Shown: piece after piece, positions 9,901 to 18,300 of the stretch
How positions within the stretch are numbered: the stretch's first letter is position 1
How the letters are laid out: the number at the start of each line of letters is the position of its first letter
Assembly (NCBI RefSeq): GCF_016786255.1
Contig: NZ_JADMKT010000077.1
Location: 62,001-126,000 of the forward strand
Length of the DNA: 64,000 nucleotides
Source: Robertkochia sediminum
Lineage (GTDB): Bacteria > Bacteroidota > Bacteroidia > Flavobacteriales > Flavobacteriaceae
Direction: 5' to 3'
Position numbers and translations under genes: made by a program
The notes under the pieces: generated by a model
Databases searched by the model: none
Told to the model about the DNA's origin: nothing
Seen by the model: the letters and a program-made list of their open reading frames with translations, nothing else

Positions 9901-10128
9901 AATACCATCCAGTTCAGTATCGATATCCTGAACTTCGGGAACATGTTGAACTCTAACTGGGGTGTGGTACAGGTGCCGAACAATATTCAGCCGGTATCTG
10001 TAAGTGTTGATGATAATAACGTACCAACGTACGACTTCAACCCATCATTGACCAATACCTTTAGTCCGCTATCTGATGTGATCTCAAGATGGCAGGCGCA
10101 ATTCGGTCTGAGATACATCTTCAACTAA
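6955..10128 (+). CDS. TonB-dependent receptor with carboxypeptidase-like N-domain (Oar-like)
   Basis: An outer-membrane transporter or adhesin-like barrel of 1057 residues. Seen in order: signal peptide (1-19, ending GFSQ), a CarboxypepD_reg-like beta-sandwich (about 25-105, start IKGLVTDSQNEPLPGASV), a short linker holding a TonB-box-like DEVVV near 113, a plug domain (about 125-240 with the SVNAVTKSGTNEIYG plug-barrel junction) and a long beta-barrel that ends in an aromatic strand FGLRYIFN. This arrangement matches Oar-type receptors known from Myxococcus and Bacteroidota. No SusD partner is adjacent, so a polysaccharide role is not supported. Codon use is highly biased (few codons per residue), suggesting strong expression. 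A terminator follows directly. The ligand is unknown. Confidence 0.92.
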   Translation: MKRLLLFLVMLGVSAAGFSQVTTANIKGLVTDSQNEPLPGASVVAVHTPTGTRYGGATNFDGRVNLLNLRVGGPYTLTFSYIGFQSQEITDVYLELGKTTNIDVVMSEDSQQLDEVVVSADRSGTFGSDRTGAETSVGRKELTRLPTISRSAQDFTRLEPTASGNSFGGRNDQYNNFSLDGAIFNNPFGLDAATPGGQTDSQPISIDAIEQIQVSVAPYDVTLSGFTGASVNAVTKSGTNEIYGTAYGFFRNEDLTGGKIKGDKVVKPKLEQNQYGFSLGGPIVKNKVFFFANFERDVRTDIGTAGFVPNTGSGAINESRVTEADLIAVQDALSTIVIGQDANGNDIFYNPGAYEGFTYGAESTKGIFKIDWNINDKNRLAVIYNFLNASKEKPAHPTALGFRGPNTNTLQFENAGYEINNNIQSVQVELNSTLSDVAVNKLQMGYTHFDDFRNPLSTPAPSITIQEDGSNYIIAGHEPFSVNNTLDQKVFQVTDNFNLFLGEHTLTAGVSFEKFEFDNSFNLGAYGAAGTFFPTADSVESFLTQVANGDIQAQFDQAIATNQANNANDSWALAETNVGQFAFYLQDEWNLSTDFKVTAGIRFDKPLYFDTADKIRENIDRKGGAGTGTYQPDIVYFDPETGEEVNFDSTQLPNNDFLISPRLGFNWDVKGDNTFKVRGGSGVFTGRFPFVWLGNQVQGVDFFFYQVVDPDFQWPQVWRNSLGADYRFENGLVLTADLSYTKDLNAAHVQNWGLNTPSGTLQGVDGRPVYENTDKSQIFGGPTSAFVFTNSDKGRIWNAAFKAQKTFDNGMFASLAYSYLNAKDVNSIEAEITGDAFVGNPVAGNANTDVLGFSKYGDTHRFVGVISKQFQYGQGRWATTISAFAEYAQGGRFNYTYAGDINNDGSNFNDLLYIPTAAELQSMNFATEEGRQAFENYIAQDDYLSENRGQIADRYAALAPWRSRWDVKILQDYNFKVAGNKTNTIQFSIDILNFGNMLNSNWGVVQVPNNIQPVSVSVDDNNVPTYDFNPSLTNTFSPLSDVISRWQAQFGLRYIFN

Positions 10129-10148
10129 GAGATTATTTATTTCATAAA

Positions 10149-10185
10149 GGAAGGCTATGCATTATGCATGGCCTTTCTTATTTTT
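10149..10185 (+). terminator. terminator after the TonB receptor gene
   Basis: A 9-bp stem AGGCTATGC (10152-10160) / GCATGGCCT (10166-10174) with loop ATTAT and one wobble pair, flanked by AAGGA/TTCTT, then a T run. The T run is also part of a TATTTTTG box (10179-10186) for the next gene. Confidence 0.8.
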
Positions 10186-10193
10186 GCACACCT

Positions 10194-10664
10194 ATGAAAT
10201 ACAGAAGGCTTACAAAAGAACAGTTTGAAGAGCTCCATAAGGAGTTCATTAATTTTTTAGCGACCCAGTCGATCACGGCGCAGGAGTGGGCAGATATCAA
10301 GAAGAACAAGCCTGAGGTGGCCGAGGAAGAGCTCGATGTGTTTAGCGACCTGGTATGGGAAGGCGTACTAAACAAGGTGAAGTACATTGAAAATATCGGG
10401 GAGCAACAAATGCACCTATTCGCTGTAGAAGAAAAGGAGATCAGGCTTATTGCGATAAAGGTGATGAATCCCGATATCGACCTGACCACCACAGAAGGGT
10501 TTACCTGGTTCAAAAAGAATCTGATGAGCGATTTCGTAGAGGTGATGACCGCCGCTAAAGCTTATGGTAATGACCCGAACAAGGATAAGTTCGAGCTAAT
10601 CGAAAAGGGAGGCGTGATCACCAAGGGAGAACTTTTTAACTGGTTTAACGATATGCTGCCGTAA
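10194..10664 (+). CDS. DUF6495-like conserved cytoplasmic protein
   Basis: A 156-residue acidic protein with no signal peptide or membrane helix. I chose the ATG at 10194 (MKYRRLTKEQFEELHKEF) because the frame upstream of it overlaps the previous gene and its terminator. Recognisable features are the helical N-terminal half, the AEEELDVFSDLVWEGVL segment and the KNLMSDFVEVMTAAKAYGNDP part. It resembles a family of Flavobacteriia proteins of unknown function, which I recall as DUF6495; the number is from memory. A TAnnTTTG box ends only 7 bases before the start codon, so the mRNA could be nearly leaderless. hisS follows 45 bases later. Confidence 0.8.
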   Translation: MKYRRLTKEQFEELHKEFINFLATQSITAQEWADIKKNKPEVAEEELDVFSDLVWEGVLNKVKYIENIGEQQMHLFAVEEKEIRLIAIKVMNPDIDLTTTEGFTWFKKNLMSDFVEVMTAAKAYGNDPNKDKFELIEKGGVITKGELFNWFNDMLP

Positions 10665-10709
10665 GCAGTACATCTTTCGATCTTATAATACTAATACAAC
10701 ACCAACACC

Positions 10710-12080
10710 ATGGCAAAAAAACCGGGCATTCCTAAGGGAACCAGAGATTTTACTCCGGAAGAGGTCACCAAGAGAAACTATATTACCGGGATCATCAAAA
10801 CGCAATTCCAGCGTTATGGGTTTCAGCCTATCGAAACCCCCAGCTTTGAGAACTCTGATACGCTTTTGGGGAAGTATGGCGATGAGGGCGACCGTCTGAT
10901 CTTCCGTATCCTGAATTCGGGTGATTTTTTGAGGAAAGCCAAACCCGATCATCTGGAAAACCGCGATAGCAATGCCATGGCGTCAGATATATCTGAAAAA
11001 GCACTTCGCTATGACCTTACCGTGCCCTTTGCCCGTTATGTGGTCATGCATCAGAATGAGATCGACCTGCCTTTTAAGAGGTATCAGATCCAGCCGGTAT
11101 GGCGCGCCGACCGTCCGCAAAAAGGACGATTCAGAGAGTTTTATCAGTGCGATGCCGATGTGGTGGGGTCTAACTCCCTGTGGCAGGAAGTGGAGTTCGT
11201 AAAGCTCTATGATGCCGTATTCCATGAGCTAGGGCTAAAAGGGGTAACCATTAAGATCAATAACCGCAAGGTGCTCGCCGGACTGGCAGAGATCATTGGA
11301 GCAGCAGACAAGCTCATCGATTTTACCGTAGCCCTTGATAAACTCGATAAGATCGGGGAAGAGGGGGTTAAAAAGGAGATGTTGGAAAAAGGCCTTAGCG
11401 AACAAGCTATTGAACGCATCCAGCCGCTTTTTGCCTTTGAAGGTAGTAATGAGGAGCGTTTGGATCAGCTGGAGGCGATGTTGAAAACTTCTGAGGAAGG
11501 AATGAAAGGGGTAGAGGAACTTCGCTTCATCTTTTCTAATGTTTCTGCGTTAGGGGTTCTTGCAGCCAACCTCGAGGTTGATGTAACCCTTGCCAGAGGG
11601 CTTAATTATTACACCGGTGCTATTTTTGAAGTTGGGGCTCCCGAAGGAGTGGCCATGGGGTCTATAGGTGGTGGAGGTCGTTATGATGACCTTACCGGGA
11701 TCTTCGGACTCAAAGGGGTGAGTGGTGTAGGGATCTCTTTTGGTCTTGACCGTATCTACCTGGTACTTGAAGAGCTTGGACTCTTTCCGGAATCGGTGAC
11801 CGAGAATACCCGTGTGCTGATCCTGAATTTTGGAGAGGCCGAAGCGTTTTACGGAATGGAGCTGTTGCAGCAACTTCGCAATAAGGGTATCAATGCAGAG
11901 TTGTATCCGGATGCCGCCAAGATGAAAAAGCAAATGAATTATGCCAATAAGCGAAACATTCCTTATGTGGTATTGGCGGGTACCCAGGAAATGAATGATG
12001 CTACCTATACGCTTAAAAATATGAGTAACGGTGAACAGGATACATTAAAGCAGCAAGAATTACTGGATAAACTTACCTGA
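10710..12080 (+). CDS. hisS: histidine--tRNA ligase
   Basis: Class II aminoacyl-tRNA synthetase that charges tRNA-His; cytoplasmic. The 456 residues start with the MAKKPGIPKGTRDF segment, followed by motif 1, motif 2 around the GRFREFYQCD loop (near residue 141), histidine-specific motif ARGLNYYTGAIFEV (near 296) and motif 3 GVGISFGLDRIYLVL (near 340). A C-terminal anticodon-binding domain starts near 365 (RVLILNFGEAEAF). An insertion with HLENRDSNAMASD near residue 82 is a feature of the longer Bacteroidota enzymes. A strong terminator follows. The matching tRNA-His gene is at the far right of the window. Confidence 0.97.
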   Translation: MAKKPGIPKGTRDFTPEEVTKRNYITGIIKTQFQRYGFQPIETPSFENSDTLLGKYGDEGDRLIFRILNSGDFLRKAKPDHLENRDSNAMASDISEKALRYDLTVPFARYVVMHQNEIDLPFKRYQIQPVWRADRPQKGRFREFYQCDADVVGSNSLWQEVEFVKLYDAVFHELGLKGVTIKINNRKVLAGLAEIIGAADKLIDFTVALDKLDKIGEEGVKKEMLEKGLSEQAIERIQPLFAFEGSNEERLDQLEAMLKTSEEGMKGVEELRFIFSNVSALGVLAANLEVDVTLARGLNYYTGAIFEVGAPEGVAMGSIGGGGRYDDLTGIFGLKGVSGVGISFGLDRIYLVLEELGLFPESVTENTRVLILNFGEAEAFYGMELLQQLRNKGINAELYPDAAKMKKQMNYANKRNIPYVVLAGTQEMNDATYTLKNMSNGEQDTLKQQELLDKLT

Positions 12081-12101
12081 TCGTTCAGAAAAAATGATTA
12101 A

Positions 12102-12133
12102 AAAAGACCTCCTTTTCGGGAGGTCTTTTTTTT
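12102..12133 (+). terminator. intrinsic terminator of hisS
   Basis: Stem AAAAGACCTCC / GGAGGTCTTTT with a TTTTCG loop and a T run to 12133. Confidence 0.92.
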
Positions 12134-12376
12134 GTGTGTAGCCTGAGAGCTGTATAGGGTGTAAGAAAAAGTAAAATCCACGTAACGTATTGTTTTACAG
12201 TGTTTTGCGGGTGTTGTTTTTTTGCCCGTTCTATCCGGTATTATATCGAAAAATCAATGGAGTTATCGATATAAACTGTAATGCCAAAAGATTTATTGTC
12301 AACTTGTTACCACCTTTTCCTGAGCCATTAGCCCCGGGATCTTTACTGTGAGTTTAATTTTTGAAAAGAAGGCATT
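12134..12376 (+). other. intergenic leader before the giant secreted protein gene
   Basis: No gene is seen in these 243 bases. The region is AT-rich and has a 9-bp inverted repeat TTATATCGA (12241-12249) / TCGATATAA (12266-12274) around a 16-base spacer, which may be an operator. No clean TAnnTTTG box is visible; the run TAATTTTTG near 12354 has one base too many between TA and TTTG. Confidence 0.4.
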
Positions 12377-15300
12377 ATGATGAGAATTTTACGCAAAGGT
12401 AAGAACAGATTAACAAGTTCAAGAGGCAGAGGGGAATCTTACCGATCTTTATTTCTAATAGTTGTACTAAGTATCTTCACAGTTTCCATTCAGGCTCAAA
12501 CCGTAAGTTTTGGTCAGACTGGATTGTTGGGCGAAACTTTAAATAATCCGACTTCACTGGACTTCGGACCTAATGGGGCACTGTATGTTACCCAACAGAA
12601 CGGAACCATCTGGGAAATGTTCATCGAAAGGGATGAGGCTCCTTCCGGGAATGGGACCTACACAGTGGTCAATCAGAATGTGATCAATGTGATCAAAAAT
12701 CTGACCCCTAATCACAATGATGACGGGACCATCTTTAATACTGCGCAACGTCAGATCACCGGGATCCTGACTTCCGGAACGGCTGAAAATCCGATATTAT
12801 ATGTTACATCTTCCGATTATCGTATAGGTGGTGGCCCCAGCAGAGGAGACTTTAATCTGGATACCAATTCCGGGGTGCTTTCACGGCTTACCTGGAACGG
12901 GCAGCAATGGGAAAAGGTCGACCTGGTGAGAGGGCTTCCCAGAAGTGAAGAGAATCACTCCACTAACGGATTGGATATGTTTACCAGGAATGGAGAAACG
13001 TTTTTACTCATTCAGAGTGGGGGTAATACGAATATGGGAGCACCTTCCAACAATTTTGCAGGGGCTACCGAAACCTTTTTATCGGCTGCTTTGCTCATTG
13101 TGAATCTCACACAGCTCGAAGAAATCGAAGCTGCGAATGGAGGGCCTTTTGCCGACCCTAGAACAGGAGGCACTCCCTATGTTTATGATCTCCCTACGTT
13201 AAACGATCCGGAACGGCCTGATATTACCAATGCTGATGCGGCTTTTCCTTATGGCTCTGGGCATCCAATGTACAATGCCACCATAGACGTTGGCGATCCC
13301 TGGGGAGGGAATAATGGACTCAACCAGGCGTTTGCAGAGCCCGGAGGGCCGGTTCAGGTATTCTCACCGGGTTATCGTAATGCCTATGATGTGGTGATCT
13401 CGGAAAATGGGAAAATATACACTAGCGATAACGGTCCGAACTCTACATGGGGTGGTCCCCCTCCGATCTACGACAGCGCCGGTAATCTCAAAGGGGATAA
13501 CAGTAATACAGATTACAATCCCGGAGCCGGAGATTATGTGACCAATGAATTTAATGTGACCAATGGGGTGACCCACGGTGATCAGTTGCACTATATAGGA
13601 ACGATCAATGATGCCAACGGCACCTATTATGCAGGACATCCAACCCCAGTAAGGGCATTTCCGGTAAAAGCGGGAATTATTAAGTATAAAGACGTCGATG
13701 GTTCCTGGGTGAATCAGGGTACCTATTCCCTGAGCGAACTGCTCACAGGAGTAAGCGGATATTTTAATACGACTTTCACCCTAGCTAATTTTCCCGACGA
13801 TCCCAGAGAAGGGGACTATATTACCGACGAGCTGAACAATCCAAACCTAAATATTTTTGATATTGTTGGGTCTTCTACCAATGGCATCTGTGAATATACG
13901 GCTACTAACTTTAATGGTGCACTGAAGGGAAATCTGTTAACCGCCTCCTATAGTGGAAATATTAATCGCTACGTACTGGACGCTTCGGGTACTTCTCTGG
14001 TAGCTAAAAACAATGCTTTTTTAAGTGGCTTCGGGAGTATTCCACTCGATGTGATCGCACAAGGAGACAATGATCCTTTTCCTGGAACCATTTGGGCGGT
14101 AACCTATGGAGCAGATAACCTGACGATCTTCGAGCCTGCAGATTTTATAACCTGTATACTTCCGGATGATCCTGATTACGACCCCCTTGCCGATTATGAT
14201 GGCGATCAATTTACCAACCAGGATGAGGTAGACAGTGGAACAGATCCTTGCTCTGCCGGAAGTCAGCCTAACGATAATGACAACGATAAGATCTCAGATC
14301 TTAATGATCCGGACGATGATAACGACGGTATTCCCGATCTTCAGGATCCTTTTGCCATTGATCCGGATAACGGACTGGCTACGGCTATTCCGTTGAGCTA
14401 CGACCTCTTTAATAACGATCCGGGAACCGGATTCTTTGGATTAGGATTTACGGGCTTAATGCTCGATCCTGCAGGGGCAACCAACTATCTCGATCAATAT
14501 GATGAAGAGAACCTCTCCTTTGGTGGTGCTGCGGGAAAGGCTTCGATAGACTTTGTAGATGCCGGAGACGCACGGGCAGGTAGTAATTCGCAGTTAAACG
14601 CGTTTCAGCTGGGCGTAAACGTAGATACCAATACTCCACCACTCACCGTACAATCGGTGGTGGAAACTCCATTTAACGGGACTCAGCCAACGGGTGGTCA
14701 GAGCTATGGAATATATATAGGAACCGGGGTGCAGAATAATTACTTAAAATTCGCCTTATCAGAAGGTGTATCTACGGGTGATGGCGTTGCCGGATTAGAT
14801 CTGGTACTCGAGGTTAACGATGTGGTGACCCTTGATGAAAAGATCGATGTGCCGGGAATTATTGATGCCAATGGGGTAACCTTATATATAAGTATCGATC
14901 CTGCTCAGGAAACAGCAACTGCATTTTATTCTTTAGACAGCGGGATCACCATTGTGCCGTTCGGAGTAACCGTTGCACTACCGTCTTCTTTCCTGGACCC
15001 TGCAGATAATCAGGGACTGGCAGTAGGTATCATCAGTACAGCAGGTACCGGTACTGCATATACAGCAACATGGGATAACCTGATCATCAATCAGGATCAG
15101 CCGGGAACCTTGAAGGCCGATCCGTTACTGGTTGATTTTGGCGATGTCTTGGTGAGCGGTTCCTCGGCCGAGAAAACAGTAGAACTGTCTAATCTCGGTG
15201 GGGCTACAGATCCCGGGATCGTTGTGAGTGCTCTGAATTTTTCAGGAGCAGACGCATCACTATTTAGCAGTAGTCTGTCCCTGCCACTTGAAATTAGCCC

Positions 15301-18300
15301 CGGTGAAACCGTTCTGATACCTGTGAATCTGGCTCCTGATGTTCAGCCCAGGGTGCTCGATGCTTCTTTGGAGATCGTTCACGATGGGGTTAATTCACCT
15401 ATTGCTATTTCCCTGGCCGGAGAGTTGGTAGAGAACCTGGTTACCACCGTAGTGCAGATCAATGCAGGGGGAGGCCAGGAGTTCTATGAGGGTAAGGATT
15501 TTTCTGCAGATCAGTTCTTTACCGGAGGTAAACTCTATACCAATACACAGGCTCAGGTGCCTGCAGTATTTCAAACCGAGAGAACGGCGAATCCGCCACA
15601 GTTTAGCTATAACATCCCTGTGACAGATGGTAATTATACAGTGATCCTTTACTTTGCTGAGATCTATTGGGGCGCCACAGGTGGTGGAACCGGTGGGGTT
15701 GGCAGCAGGATCTTTGATGTAACGTTAGAAGGCGACCTGGTGCTCGACAACTTCGATATTTTCGCGGAGGCAGGGGCCGAAACTATATTGACCAAATCGT
15801 TCATTGTTACCATATCAGATGGTAGTATTGACCTGTTCTTTGATGCGTCGTCTGCTGCGGGAGGTATCGATCAACCCAAATTATCGGCAATAGAGATCCT
15901 GGGTTCCGGAAACCAGATCCCCAAAGCGATCATAGGTAGTTCGGTGACGTCAGGCTTCTCCCCGTTGACCGTCAATTTTACCGGGTCCGATTCTCAGGAT
16001 GATGACGGCATTGCAACCTATGCCTGGGATTTCGGAGATGGCACCCAATCTGCAGAACCAAATCCGACACATACCTTTAACGAGGCCGGTAATTATACCG
16101 TAAGTCTAACGGTTACCGATACCAGAGGGGCCAGTGATACGGCAACGCTTCAGATCCAGGCCACAGCCCCCGATAGCAATCAGGGCTTTGAATTAAGGGT
16201 CAATGCTGGTGGTACTACCACCTCGTATAATGGTAAATCTTTTCTGACTGATGATTATTTTAACGGAGGACAGAGTTATTCCAATACTTCTATATCTCTC
16301 GGGCCGCTTTTTCAAACTGAGCGCACCTCACCCACAGGTGTTTTTGAATATCAAATACCCGTGATCAATGGGAACTATCAGGTCGTACTGTATTTCGCTG
16401 AGATCTTTTGGGGTGCAACCGGTGGTGGTGCTGGTGGAGTGGGGAATCGGATTTTTGATGTAAGTCTTGAAGGTGACCTTGTCTTGGATAACTATGATAT
16501 CTTTGCAGAGGTTGGGGCAGAGACCGTGGTCACCAAATCGTTTACCAAGGAGGTTACAGACGGTGTTTTGAATATTTATTTCTCCAGTTTGACTGCCGAT
16601 GGAGGGGTGGATCAGCCCAAAATTTCCGGTATCGAGATCATCGGGATCGACGGAACAGGAATTACACCCTTAGCCCTTCAGAATATACCCGATCAGAATA
16701 GTGCTGAAGGAGAAAGTGTAGAGATCAGTGTCTCGGCTTCCGGAGGTGATCCTCAGCAAAATTATACCTATGCCCTTTCCGGAGCTCCTGAAGGAATACA
16801 GATAGAGCCCACAAATGGTTTGATCTCGGGGGTAATCGCATCCGGAGCAGCAACCGGAGGTCCTGCCTCAGACGGAGTTTATAATGTTACGGTAACAGTG
16901 AGTCAGTCCGGGATCGATCCGGCAGAAGAGATCTTTACCTGGAACATTTCTGCCCAAAGCGAGCAATGGTCGTTGGAAGGAGAAAGTGAGAATTATTTGG
17001 CGCGAAGCGAATGTAGTTTTGTGCAGGCTGGGGATAAATTCTATCTATTTGGAGGAAGACAGAGTCCGCAGGTGATCAATGTCTATGATTACAGTTCCGA
17101 TACCTGGACAACGTTGGCCACTCAGGCCCCCCTTGATTTTAATCACGTTCAGGCGGTAGCGTACCAGGGACTGGTATGGGTTATTGGCGGATTCAAGACC
17201 AATAATTTCCCTTCTGAGGTTTCTCTGGAGTACGTATGGATCTTTAACCCGGTTTCCGGAGACTGGTATCAGGGGCCTCCCATCCCGGCGAACAGGCAGC
17301 GTGGTAGTGGAGGCGTCGTAGTGTATAACAATAAATTCTATCTCCTCGGTGGGAATACCCAGGGACATAGTGGTGGTTATGTGCCCTTCCTGGATGAATT
17401 CGACCCTGCTACAGGAACATGGACGGCACTTGCAGATGCCCCAAGAGCAAGAGACCATTTTCATGCGGTTGTGGTTAATGGTAAACTCTACGCTATAGGA
17501 GGTCGTTTAAGTGGTGGCGATGGTGGTACTTTCGCGCCCACGGTCCCTGAGGTCGATGTCTATGATTTTGCCTCCCAAACATGGTCCACGTTGCCCTCCG
17601 ACAAGAATATTCCAACCCCCAGAGCGGGTCTTTCGGCTGTGAACCTGAATGGGGAAATACACGTCATGGGAGGTGAGGTTGATGCCTTGACCACAGCATA
17701 TGATGTGACTGAGGTCTTTGATCCGGTGGCAGAGACCTGGAGAACAGGTCCGGCAATGAACTTCGCGCGACACGGTACCCAGGCTATTGCATCGGGAAAT
17801 GCACTCTACATTACCGCCGGATCTCCGAATAAAGGTGGCGGATCGCAAAAGAATATGGAATATCTGTATTCCAATACACCTCAGGGTAATCCAAGTAATG
17901 ATAGTGAATTGCAGGCAGCTTCTGAGGTGGTGTTCGAGGTAGGAGGTTCCCAGATCATCGACCTCAATGCAGTGAACGGAAATATAGGAGTGTGGGTTAA
18001 TTCTGTTGCGATACAAGGGCCACAAGCAGCCGAGTTCCAGCTACAATCGGTTCCGGATTCCAACAGGCTTATCAATGCGAACAGCACCTGGGGAATTACC
18101 GTGCAGCACGTAGGAAGCAGTGAGGATATTAGTGTGCCTTTGGTGGTTACTTATAACAATACAACCTCATTAACGGTAAACTTGATCGTGGGGGTACCAT
18201 CGGCATTGGTGGCTGTTGCGCAGTCTGATGTGACCTCCGGCGAGGCTCCCTTAACGGTAAATTTCACAGGAAGCAGTTCTCAGGCCGGTACAGATCCTAT

